Below are positions 1 through 6,414 of a stretch of DNA of 8,249 nucleotides, piece by piece. The DNA comes from Clostridia bacterium (GTDB lineage: Bacteria > Bacillota > Clostridia > Oscillospirales > Acutalibacteraceae). The stretch is taken from contig CAAGBH010000113.1 in NCBI GenBank assembly GCA_900768035.1, forward strand, positions 1 to 8,249. Reading direction: 5' to 3'. Position 1 is the first letter of the stretch. Each line of letters begins with the position of its first letter. A model generated the notes under the pieces. The model was not told where the DNA came from. It made no database searches and was given only the letters and a program-made list of their open reading frames with translations. The position numbers were made by a program, and so were the translations under genes.

Positions 1-22
1 CTACACGACGCTCTTCCGATCT
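1..22 (+). other. Illumina TruSeq adapter remnant (contamination)
   Basis: The first 22 bases, ending in GCTCTTCCGATCT, match the 3' end of the standard Illumina TruSeq read-1 adapter. Genomic sequence begins at base 23, where the RuvB reading frame starts to make sense (Leu-Gly-Leu-Asp-Asp-Phe-Asp-Arg). Read in the RuvB frame, the adapter would add the meaningless peptide YTTLFRS, which should not be counted as protein. This marks a contig end with untrimmed sequence, so the missing 5' part of ruvB is an assembly limit and not a biological truncation. Confidence 0.97.
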
Positions 23-277
23 CTTGGACTTGACGATTTCGACCGTAAAATGTTATCCACGATTATCACAAATTACGGCGGCGGTCCTGTCGGTCTTGAT
101 ACATTAGCAGCAGCATTGGGCGAAGAGGCAGTAACTATTGAAGATGTTTATGAGCCTTATTTAATGCAGATAGGTTTCTTAACACGAACTGCAAGAGGCA
201 GATGTGTTACTAAACTTGCGTATGACCATTTGGGTATTGAATTGCAAAATAACCAAAGTCAACAATCAATCTTTTAA
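23..277 (+). CDS. ruvB: Holliday junction branch migration ATPase RuvB, C-terminal fragment
   Basis: RuvB is the hexameric AAA+ motor that, with RuvA, drives branch migration of Holliday junctions during recombination and repair in the cytoplasm. Only the last 84 residues are present, against a usual length of about 330-350. They form the C-terminal winged-helix DNA-binding domain, recognisable from LGLDDFDRKML, then TIITNYGGGPVGLDTLAAAL, EDVYEPYLMQIGFLTRTARGR and a terminal AYDHLGI. The ATPase domains lie off the left end. The frame is open from base 23 directly after the adapter, so the ATG at 50 is an internal methionine and not the start. The stop is TAA at 275-277, and the following methyltransferase starts 12 bases later, which suggests co-transcription. 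No sign of decay is visible in the fragment. Confidence 0.95.
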   Translation, partial: LGLDDFDRKMLSTIITNYGGGPVGLDTLAAALGEEAVTIEDVYEPYLMQIGFLTRTARGRCVTKLAYDHLGIELQNNQSQQSIF

Positions 278-289
278 AGGAAATTTTTA

Positions 290-1162
290 ATGAGAACTGT
301 TGAAGAATTTAAAGATTATGAACTTATAGATGCCGATTCGGGCGAGAGGCTTGAAAGATGGGGAGATATTATTCTCATCCGTCCCGACCCACAGGTTATA
401 TGGTCGGGCAATCGCACCGATAAGCGTTGGTATAACGCTAATGCGGTTTACCACCGTTCGTCTTCGGGCGGAGGCTATTGGGAAAAACTGTCCCGTGTTC
501 CTGATGTTTGGAATATATCCTATGATGACTTAACTTTCCGTCTTAAACCGATGGGTTTTAAGCATACAGGACTTTTTCCCGAGCAAGCGGTGAACTGGCG
601 TTTAGCAAAGGATATAATTGCAAAACAAAACCGTGAAGTTTCGGTGCTTAACTTGTTTGCATACACAGGCGGTGCTACTGTTGCTTGCCTTTCGGCAGGC
701 GCTAAGGTTACCCATGTCGACGCTTCAAAAGGTATGGTGCAGTGGGCAAAGGAAAATGCCGTAGCATCGGGACTTTCGGACCGCAACGTCCGTTGGCTTG
801 TTGATGACTGCCTTAAATTTGTTAAGCGTGAAATCAGGCGTGGCAATAAATACGATGCGATTATTATGGACCCGCCCTCTTACGGAAGAGGACCAAACGG
901 TGAAGTTTGGAAATTGGAACAGCAATTAACCGAACTTTTAACCGAAACAGGAAAACTTTTATCAGACGATGCGGTTTTCTTCTTTTTAAATTCTTATACG
1001 GGCGGTCTTTCACCAACGATACTAAACTATATGGTAAAAGAGTATGTTGTGAAAAATCGTAAGGGTGAAGTTTATACTGATGAAATCGGGTTGCCGATAA
1101 CCGCAAAGGGCTTTAGTATGCCTTGCGGTAATACAACTGTTTGGATAAGGGAAAATGGATAG
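290..1162 (+). CDS. Class I SAM-dependent methyltransferase, RlmI/COG1092-like, no RNA-binding domain
   Basis: This 290-residue cytoplasmic protein has a class I Rossmann methyltransferase fold. SAM-binding motif I is VLNLFAYTGG (residues 119-128). An acidic residue for SAM ribose binding follows in THVDASKGMVQWAKENA, and motif IV is DPPSYGRG (194-201). This pattern is typical of the group containing the 23S rRNA methyltransferases RlmI and RlmL/K. The protein lacks the PUA domain of full RlmI; its first roughly 100 residues instead hold a short beta-rich region (YELIDADSG, WGDIILIRPDPQVIW). The segment where RlmI carries its catalytic cysteine reads FFFLNSYTGG and has none, so a 5-methylcytosine mechanism is unlikely. 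A purine-modifying or N-directed RNA methyltransferase is plausible, but the substrate is unknown. The start is supported by AAAGGA about 8 bases upstream. The 3' end overlaps ecfA1 by 8 bases. Confidence 0.85.
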   Translation: MRTVEEFKDYELIDADSGERLERWGDIILIRPDPQVIWSGNRTDKRWYNANAVYHRSSSGGGYWEKLSRVPDVWNISYDDLTFRLKPMGFKHTGLFPEQAVNWRLAKDIIAKQNREVSVLNLFAYTGGATVACLSAGAKVTHVDASKGMVQWAKENAVASGLSDRNVRWLVDDCLKFVKREIRRGNKYDAIIMDPPSYGRGPNGEVWKLEQQLTELLTETGKLLSDDAVFFFLNSYTGGLSPTILNYMVKEYVVKNRKGEVYTDEIGLPITAKGFSMPCGNTTVWIRENG

Positions 1163-2000
1163 TATAATTAAGGTTGAAAATGTAACTTATAAATACACAG
1201 ATGAAGATGTAATATATACTGCTGTCGATAATGTTTCGCTTGAGATTGAGCGTGGCAGTTTTACTGTGGTTTTAGGGCATAACGGTTCGGGCAAGTCTAC
1301 CTTGGCAAAAATGCTTAACGGACTTTATAAACCAACCGAGGGTGACATTCTGATTGATGGAATCAACACTAAAGACGAATCTTGCGAGATTGAAGTTAAA
1401 CGCAAGGTTGGAATGGTTTTTCAAAACCCTGATAATCAACTCGTAGCATCAATTGTTGAAGAAGATGTGGCGTTTGGTCCTGAAAATTTAGGTCTTGAAC
1501 CCAAGGTCATAAGGCAAAGGGTAGACGAGGCGCTTAAAGCGGTCGGAATGTATGAATTTAGAAATTCTACACCTCATCATCTTTCGGGCGGTCAAAAGCA
1601 GAGAATTGCTATTGCGGGCATTATTTCTATGCAACCCGAATGTATTATTCTTGATGAGCCTACAGCTATGCTTGACCCTGTGGGCAGAGCAGAAATTATT
1701 GATACTGTGATTAAACTCAATAAGGAAAAAGGCATCACAGTTGTGCTTATAACTCACTATATGGAGGAAGCCGAAAAGGCAGACAGAGTTCTTGTTATGA
1801 ATGACGGCGTGATAATTTCGGACGGCACACCTAAAGAAATTTTCAACAATGTGGAACAACTTAAAAAGGTTGGTCTTTCTGTTCCGCAGACAACTGAACT
1901 CTTATATTCTCTTAAACAAAACGGATTTAATGTATCAACAGATGTGCTTTCAATAGAAGAAACGGCAAAGGCAATTTCCTTTGCTTTGGAGGAAAAATAG
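1155..2000 (+). CDS. ecfA1: ECF transporter energy-coupling ATPase EcfA1
   Basis: EcfA1 is one of two cytoplasmic ABC ATPases that power energy-coupling factor importers of vitamins and metal ions. All nucleotide-binding elements are intact: Walker A GHNGSGKST (41-49), the Q-loop VFQNPDNQ (88-95), followed by the VAFGPENLGL stretch typical of CbiO/EcfA proteins, signature LSGGQKQR (143-150), Walker B IILDEPTAMLDP (164-175) and the H-loop histidine in ITHYMEE (His201). The 281-residue length is normal for the family, and the C-terminal region after about residue 210 is the EcfA-specific dimerization part. The ATG lies inside the end of the methyltransferase gene, 8 bases before its stop finishes; an AAGGG stretch sits only about 3 bases upstream, so translational coupling may matter. 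The stop abuts the TTG start of ecfA2. The substrate cannot be inferred because it is set by a separate S component. Confidence 0.95.
   Translation: MDSIIKVENVTYKYTDEDVIYTAVDNVSLEIERGSFTVVLGHNGSGKSTLAKMLNGLYKPTEGDILIDGINTKDESCEIEVKRKVGMVFQNPDNQLVASIVEEDVAFGPENLGLEPKVIRQRVDEALKAVGMYEFRNSTPHHLSGGQKQRIAIAGIISMQPECIILDEPTAMLDPVGRAEIIDTVIKLNKEKGITVVLITHYMEEAEKADRVLVMNDGVIISDGTPKEIFNNVEQLKKVGLSVPQTTELLYSLKQNGFNVSTDVLSIEETAKAISFALEEK
1988..1993 (+). promoter_or_regulatory. Ribosome binding site for ecfA2 (supports TTG start)
   Basis: GGAGGA lies inside the last codons of ecfA1, 7 bases before the TTG at 2001. It is a near-perfect Shine-Dalgarno sequence at ideal spacing. This, with the family-typical N-terminus AILEVKNLSHTY, fixes the non-ATG start. 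Confidence 0.85.
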
Positions 2001-2864
2001 TTGGCAATTTTAGAGGTTAAAAACCTGAGTCATACCTATGGAGGAAATACTCCCTTTATAAACGATGCTGTAAGTAATGTCAGTTTTTCTGTGGAGCAAG
2101 GTGAGATTATAGGTATTATCGGGCATACGGGTTCGGGTAAGTCCACATTGGTGCAACACCTTAACGGACTTTTGAAACCCACCGACGGCGAGGTTTTAAT
2201 TGAAGAAAAAAATATTTGGGATAACCCCAAAGAAATAAGAAAAATACGCTCAAAAGTCGGTCTTGTTTTTCAGTATCCTGAATATCAGTTATTTGAAGAA
2301 ACAGTTTATGAGGACATCGCTTTCGGACCTAAAAATATGGGGCTTTCGGGTGACGAACTCAAAAACAGAGTTCTTGAAACCTGTGAAATCATAGGTATTA
2401 AGGACGAATATTTGGAAAAATCTCCCTTCGATTTATCGGGCGGTGAAAAACGCAGAGTTGCTATTGCGGGTGTTATGGCAATGCGGCCGCAGATAATCAT
2501 TTTTGACGAGCCTACAGCAGGTCTTGACCCTCGGGGCAGACAGGATGTTATAAAGATTATAAACGATTACCGCAAAGCCACAAACGCTACGGTTATTATC
2601 ATTTCACACAGCATGGAAGATATGGCTTATGTGACTGATAAACTTATTGTTATGAATAATGGTAGCCTTGCTATGTTTGATAAAACTGAAAATGTTTTTA
2701 AAAACGGTGATAAGTTGCGTGAAATCGGGCTTAATGTGCCTATTGTCACAAGAGTTTTTTATAAACTAAAAGAAATGGGTGTTAATGTTTCGACCGATAT
2801 TTTCACAGTTGAAGATGCGGTAGCGGAACTCAAAAAGATTAAGGCAGGTGACCGAAATGCTTAA
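2001..2864 (+). CDS. ecfA2: ECF transporter energy-coupling ATPase EcfA2
   Basis: This is the second ABC ATPase of the ECF module, a paralogue of EcfA1 that pairs with it to form the asymmetric ATPase dimer. Visible motifs are Walker A GHTGSGKST (41-49), Q-loop FQYPEYQLFEETVYEDIAFGP (begins at residue 90), signature LSGGEKRR (145-152), Walker B IIIFDEPTAGLDP (165-177) and H-loop His203 in IISHSMED. The Q-loop motif PEYQLFEET and the LSGGEKRR signature are the EcfA2-type versions, which distinguishes it from the neighbour's PDNQLV and LSGGQKQR. At 287 residues it is of normal length. Translation starts at TTG directly after the ecfA1 stop, with a strong GGAGGA upstream. The 3' end overlaps ecfT by 8 bases. 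The matched spacing suggests the three subunits are made together. Confidence 0.95.
   Translation: MAILEVKNLSHTYGGNTPFINDAVSNVSFSVEQGEIIGIIGHTGSGKSTLVQHLNGLLKPTDGEVLIEEKNIWDNPKEIRKIRSKVGLVFQYPEYQLFEETVYEDIAFGPKNMGLSGDELKNRVLETCEIIGIKDEYLEKSPFDLSGGEKRRVAIAGVMAMRPQIIIFDEPTAGLDPRGRQDVIKIINDYRKATNATVIIISHSMEDMAYVTDKLIVMNNGSLAMFDKTENVFKNGDKLREIGLNVPIVTRVFYKLKEMGVNVSTDIFTVEDAVAELKKIKAGDRNA
2846..2851 (+). promoter_or_regulatory. Ribosome binding site deciding the ecfT start
   Basis: AGGTGA lies 5 bases upstream of the ATG at 2857. The GTG at 2848, in the same frame, is part of this ribosome binding site and so is a poor start. The resulting N-terminus MLKDITFGQY matches the usual beginning of EcfT. 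Confidence 0.75.
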
Positions 2865-3669
2865 AGATATTACTTTCGGTCAGTATATCGAAACAAAATC
2901 GCCTATCCACCGTGCAGACCCCAGAGCGAAAATAATTTTACTAATTCTTGTTATTGTGTTTATCTTTGTTTGCAAGAATGTTTTTTCGCTTTTGCTTTCG
3001 GTGCTTTTTGTATTAGCGGTAATTTTTGTTTCAAAAGTGCCTTTAAAGATGTATCTTAAAAATTTAAAGGCAATCTTGCCGATAATAATTTTCACCGCTT
3101 TAATCAATATGTTTTACGGCGATGAAAATAGTACAGTTTTGGTTGAATTTTGGAAGTTGTCTATAACTACTGACGGACTTTACAGAGCGTTTTTTATGGC
3201 AACGAGAATAATATTACTTATTATCATAAGTTCGTCTTTGACTTATACAACAACCCCTAATGATTTGACCGATGCTATTGAAAATCTTTTAAGTCCTTTG
3301 AGATTTTTAGGTCTTAAGAGCGCAGTTCATACATTGGCATTAATGATGACTATTGCTTTAAGGTTTATACCAACATTGGTTGAAGAAGCCGAAAAGATTA
3401 TGAACGCTCAAAAAGCGAGGGGAGCCGACCTTGAAAGCGGTAACCTTAAAGAACGGATAAAAGCGCTTATACCAATTTTAATTCCACTTTTGATTTCATC
3501 GGTAAGGCGTGCTTATGAACTTGCCGAAGCAATGGAATGCCGTTGTTATAACGGCGGTGAAGGTAAAACCCGAATGAAACAGTTAAGATTTTCTAAGGTT
3601 GACTTGTGGCTCTCATTAGTTACAGTTATGTTTTGTTGCGGTATTGTTTTTATTAATATAATTTTATAA
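2857..3669 (+). CDS. ecfT: ECF transporter transmembrane coupling protein EcfT
   Basis: EcfT is the membrane scaffold that transmits ATP-driven motion from EcfA1/EcfA2 to an interchangeable substrate-binding S component. With the ATG at 2857 it has 270 residues, normal for the family. The N-terminus MLKDITFGQYIETKSPIHRADPRAKI is the family signature. Hydrophobic spans lie near 25-39, 43-59, 72-88, 111-130 and 245-268. The long cytoplasmic coupling helices carry the first ATPase-contact motif ALA-ARG-GLY (187-189, in AQKARGADLESG) and a second one at 228-230 in AMECRCYNGGEG. The second motif is CRC, where I expect an ARC or ARG form from related proteins; the central arginine is retained. The start overlaps ecfA2 by 8 bases. 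No S component gene is adjacent, consistent with a shared group II module. Confidence 0.95.
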   Translation: MLKDITFGQYIETKSPIHRADPRAKIILLILVIVFIFVCKNVFSLLLSVLFVLAVIFVSKVPLKMYLKNLKAILPIIIFTALINMFYGDENSTVLVEFWKLSITTDGLYRAFFMATRIILLIIISSSLTYTTTPNDLTDAIENLLSPLRFLGLKSAVHTLALMMTIALRFIPTLVEEAEKIMNAQKARGADLESGNLKERIKALIPILIPLLISSVRRAYELAEAMECRCYNGGEGKTRMKQLRFSKVDLWLSLVTVMFCCGIVFINIIL

Positions 3670-3673
3670 TTTG

Positions 3674-3682
3674 AAAGGTAGG
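3674..3682 (+). promoter_or_regulatory. Ribosome binding site deciding the truA start
   Basis: AAAGGTAGG lies 8 bases upstream of the GTG at 3691. The more upstream in-frame GTG at 3682 overlaps this site and is therefore unlikely; the ATG at 3700 would be slightly far from it. GTG 3691 yields the N-terminus MKRMLLTISYDGT, which fits the family. Confidence 0.7.
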
Positions 3683-3690
3683 TGCTTTTG

Positions 3691-4425
3691 GTGAAAAGAA
3701 TGCTTTTAACAATTTCATACGACGGCACCGCCTATCACGGTTGGCAGATACAGCCTAATGGGGTAACAGTTCAGGGTGTTTTGTGCGAACGTTTAGAGCA
3801 AATGCTTTCAAAACCTGTTGCGGTTGTCGGCACATCCCGTACTGATGCAGGTGTTCACGCAAAAGAGTTTACCTGTTACCTTGACTGTGATGATAATATC
3901 CCTGAATCTGCTTTTTTAAGAGGACTCAATTCCTTGTTACCGCCTGATATTGCGGTGAAAGACTGTAAACAGGTGGCAGATAATTTCCACGCAAGATATG
4001 ATGCAAAAGGAAAAACATATTGTTACAATATTTTAAATAGCAACAAAAAAGACCCATTTAAACTTCGTTACGCTTGGCAGATTGAAAGACCGCTTGATAT
4101 CGAAAAAATGAATGAGTTTGCCAAACGGATTGTCGGCACGCACGATTTTTATGCCTTTTCTTCTTCGGGAAGAACGGTTGAGGATACAGTTCGAACAATC
4201 AGCGAGTGTTATGTTGAAAAAGTCGGTGACGATGTTAAACTGTTCGTTACTGCAAACGGATTTTTATATAATATGGTGCGGATTATTGTTGGTACGGCGG
4301 TTGCGGTATCAGATGGTAAAATCAATCCGCAAGATATAGAGAATATTTTAACTTCTAAAAAGAGAGAATTAGCGGGGGTTACAGCACCGCCGCAAGGACT
4401 GTTTTTAGAAAAAGTGCATTATTGA
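3691..4425 (+). CDS. truA: tRNA pseudouridine(38-40) synthase TruA
   Basis: TruA isomerises uridine to pseudouridine at positions 38-40 in the anticodon stem-loop of tRNAs. From the GTG at 3691 it has 244 residues, the usual size. The N-terminal YDGTAYHGWQ (10-19) and the catalytic motif GTSRTDAGVHA (47-57, catalytic Asp52) are intact, and both C-terminal TruA elements are present: HDFYAFSSSGRTVEDTVRTI and FLYNMVRIIVG (191-201). The gap from ecfT is 21 bases. An ecfA-ecfA-ecfT-truA order is common in Firmicutes, where it usually sits beside ribosomal protein genes; here those genes are missing on both sides. The stop TGA is followed after 9 bases by the next start, with GAGGGA between them, so the transcript probably continues. 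Confidence 0.95.
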   Translation: MKRMLLTISYDGTAYHGWQIQPNGVTVQGVLCERLEQMLSKPVAVVGTSRTDAGVHAKEFTCYLDCDDNIPESAFLRGLNSLLPPDIAVKDCKQVADNFHARYDAKGKTYCYNILNSNKKDPFKLRYAWQIERPLDIEKMNEFAKRIVGTHDFYAFSSSGRTVEDTVRTISECYVEKVGDDVKLFVTANGFLYNMVRIIVGTAVAVSDGKINPQDIENILTSKKRELAGVTAPPQGLFLEKVHY

Positions 4426-4434
4426 GGGAACACT

Positions 4435-5709
4435 ATGCCAAATTATAAAAGAAAACGCCGAAGCAGATTTAAAACTGCTCCGAGGATAGATAAAAAAAGA
4501 ATAAAGGGTGAAAAATCTCAGGATATTGAGATGACACCGTATAATGAAAAACCAAAACCAAAGTCAAATATGCGTGTTGTTAAAGGAAAAAAACTTGAGC
4601 AAAAAAGAAAGTTTAAAATTTTTTCAACCGCCTGTGCTATAGTTTTGGTTGTAGTTCTTATTTGTCAGTTAATAATGCCTGCGGGCGTTCTGGAAACTGC
4701 TTCAAACTTCTTTGCGGTTTTCGGAGGCGGCAGTTATCCCATTCAACTTGATAGCAACGATACAATAAATACCGTTTCAAAAGGCAGTTATTACTATGTT
4801 TTGACTGATACTAAAATTAACGCCTTTTCGAATGACGGAAAAATTATTTATTCTTATGCGCATGGTTATGAAAACCCTGTTTTAAAAACATCACGCACAA
4901 GAGCGCTTGTTTTCAATCAAGGTTCAAGCGAAGGATTGATTTTTAGTCTTAACGGTTTAAAATCAACTATAACTGTCAAAGAAAAAATTATCAATGCGGC
5001 TATTGCAGATAACGGAACTTATGCATTAGTTACCACTACTGACAGTTATGCCGCATCGGTGAGTGTTCATAAAAAGAACGGCAAACAGGTTTATGAATGG
5101 TTTTCTTCGGAAGATTTAGTTAATAATGTGGCGTTATCGCCAAACGGAAAGAAGATTGCTGTCAGTACGATTTCTTCAAAAGTAGGTCAATATAATTCCA
5201 AAGTTTTGGTTTTGAATTTTGATTCTGCTACGCCCGAATACCAAAAGGAATATGAAAATACAGTTGTTAATGCGTTTGACACCACTTCTTCAAGAGGTTT
5301 TTCAGTTGTAACTTTAAACAGTTTTAATTTTATTTCGTGGTCTAATTTTAAAATAAAAGAATATAAAAATGAATATAATACAGTGATGTTCAGAGCGGGG
5401 AAAAGCGGAATAGTGACTGTCTATAACCGTGAAAACGATAAAACCGATAATAGAATTGCAGTATTTACAGGAAAAGGAAAACTTAAAAAAGAGTTAAATT
5501 TTAAAGGTATTATTACTGATATTGCGCTGCTTAACGGTCAGGTTTACTGCATATCCGATACTAAGGCTTACATTTTAGGCGATGATGGTAAAGTTATAAG
5601 GAGTGCAGATTGCGGTTTCGGTGTTGTTAGAATGGCTATATTAGGTCAAAACACGATATCAGCGATAACGGATAACACAATAGATAAAATAAAACTGAAA
5701 CAGGAGTAA
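4435..5709 (+). CDS. DUF5711-like membrane-anchored beta-propeller-type protein, function unknown
   Basis: This 424-residue protein has three visible parts. Residues 1-61 are very rich in Lys and Arg (NYKRKRRSRFK, RIDKKRIKGEK) and probably cytoplasmic. Residues about 62-82 form one membrane span (IFSTACAIVLVVVLICQLIM). The remaining roughly 340 residues are probably outside the cell and contain repeated blade-like units: a beta strand pair followed by an Asp/Asn-Gly-Lys turn, near 119-141 (YYYVLTDTKINAF, NDGKIIYSY), 195-222 (YALVTTTDSY, KNGKQVYEW), 228-247 (VALSPNGKKIAVS) and 370-390 (VYCISDTKAYIL, DDGKVIRS). This resembles WD40/PQQ-like propellers and the DUF5711 family found in Clostridia; the family name is from memory. 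No catalytic motif is visible. It lies 4 bases upstream of a CvpA gene, so a joint envelope role is plausible but unproven. Confidence 0.75.
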   Translation: MPNYKRKRRSRFKTAPRIDKKRIKGEKSQDIEMTPYNEKPKPKSNMRVVKGKKLEQKRKFKIFSTACAIVLVVVLICQLIMPAGVLETASNFFAVFGGGSYPIQLDSNDTINTVSKGSYYYVLTDTKINAFSNDGKIIYSYAHGYENPVLKTSRTRALVFNQGSSEGLIFSLNGLKSTITVKEKIINAAIADNGTYALVTTTDSYAASVSVHKKNGKQVYEWFSSEDLVNNVALSPNGKKIAVSTISSKVGQYNSKVLVLNFDSATPEYQKEYENTVVNAFDTTSSRGFSVVTLNSFNFISWSNFKIKEYKNEYNTVMFRAGKSGIVTVYNRENDKTDNRIAVFTGKGKLKKELNFKGIITDIALLNGQVYCISDTKAYILGDDGKVIRSADCGFGVVRMAILGQNTISAITDNTIDKIKLKQE

Positions 5710-5713
5710 TTTT

Positions 5714-6400
5714 ATGAATTTTGTTATTGATTTAATTGTAATTGCGATTATAATTTTAATGGCGGTAATATCGGCAAAACGGGGTTTTGTTCGTGTTGCG
5801 GTTGAGGTAGCAGGATTTGTTGCGGCAATAATACTTGCAACTACTGTAAGCCAACCGCTTGCCAATCTTACATACGATAAGGTTATCGAACCGCCGATTA
5901 TAAGTTCTGTTGCTAACATAACTAACGCTAACACAAGCGAAACAGTTAATAATACTTGGGATGCTCTGCCTGATTTTATTAAGGATAATGCTGATAAATT
6001 GGGTATTTCAAAGGCAGAATTAAACTCAAATATTTCGCAAAATGCCGCACAAACTACAGAGGATATAGCCAAAAATTTATCTTCTAATGTTGTGAAACCT
6101 GTTGCGGTTAATATATTGAAAATATTATATTCGGTTATTATTATGGTAGTTTTGATAGTTGTTGTTAAAATACTTGCAAAACTGCTCAACAAACTGTTTT
6201 CTTTTAGTTTGATTGGAAAAGCCAACAGTATTTTAGGCGGTGTTTTAGGTACTGTTAAAGGTATAATATTGGCGTGGATTTTTTGTATGATAGTTTATTT
6301 AATAATTTCATTTACCGAAAACGGTATTTGGATTTTTAATAATGAAAATATAGAAAATACAGTGATTTTCAAATTTTTAGTGAATTTAATTCATAAATAG
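5714..6400 (+). CDS. CvpA family membrane protein
   Basis: CvpA-family proteins are small four-span inner membrane proteins, named for a gene needed for colicin V production in E. coli; in other bacteria they are tied to envelope integrity, without a known biochemical activity. The 228-residue protein shows spans near 3-20, 27-45, 132-155 and 176-200. The family hallmarks are the N-terminal DLIVIAIIILMAVISAKRGF, with a positive SAKRGFVR loop, and a Gly-rich LIGKANSILGGVLGTVKGII before the last span. The positive-inside rule puts both short loops in the cytoplasm and the 47-131 loop outside; that loop is Asn/Thr/Ser-rich and makes the protein longer than the roughly 160-residue E. coli CvpA. 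AGGAG overlapping the upstream stop gives 7-base spacing to the ATG. No bacteriocin gene is nearby, so the colicin name carries no functional weight here. Confidence 0.85.
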   Translation: MNFVIDLIVIAIIILMAVISAKRGFVRVAVEVAGFVAAIILATTVSQPLANLTYDKVIEPPIISSVANITNANTSETVNNTWDALPDFIKDNADKLGISKAELNSNISQNAAQTTEDIAKNLSSNVVKPVAVNILKILYSVIIMVVLIVVVKILAKLLNKLFSFSLIGKANSILGGVLGTVKGIILAWIFCMIVYLIISFTENGIWIFNNENIENTVIFKFLVNLIHK

Positions 6401-6403
6401 GAG
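6399..6403 (+). promoter_or_regulatory. Ribosome binding site for the ClpE-type gene
   Basis: AGGAG overlaps the TAG stop of the CvpA gene and lies 11 bases before the ATG at 6415. The spacing is longer than the usual 5-9 bases and the spacer is A/T only. No other start fits the zinc-finger N-terminus MKLCSKC better. Confidence 0.6.
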
Positions 6404-6414
6404 ACTTTTAAAAA

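Noticed and set aside
50..277. A separate small protein starting at the ATG at 50
   Set aside because: The RuvB frame is open upstream to base 23 with family-conserved residues, so this ATG is an internal methionine of RuvB.
1261..2180. A direct repeat between the two ATPase genes around their Walker A segments
   Set aside because: The similarity (GGTTCGGGCAAGTC-like stretches) is explained by paralogous ABC domains encoding the same motif and diverges quickly on both sides.
1155..3669. A dedicated cobalt or nickel importer (CbiMNQO type)
   Set aside because: There are two different ATPases and no CbiM, CbiN or other substrate-binding gene adjacent. This is the shared group II ECF layout, and the substrate cannot be named.
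5659..6225. A 188-codon open frame on the minus strand across the CvpA gene
   Set aside because: It lies wholly opposite well-supported coding sequence, has no matching domain, and its Ile/Thr-rich composition is what the complement of hydrophobic, A/T-rich codons gives.
5714..6400. A bacteriocin production or export locus, from the colicin V name of CvpA
   Set aside because: No precursor peptide, immunity gene or peptidase-containing ABC exporter is present, and CvpA proteins are widespread in bacteria that make no colicin.
6401..6414. A CtsR operator or heat-shock promoter ahead of the ClpE gene
   Set aside because: The gap is only 14 bases and A/T-rich, and I found no GGTCAAA-type repeat in it or in the last part of the CvpA gene.
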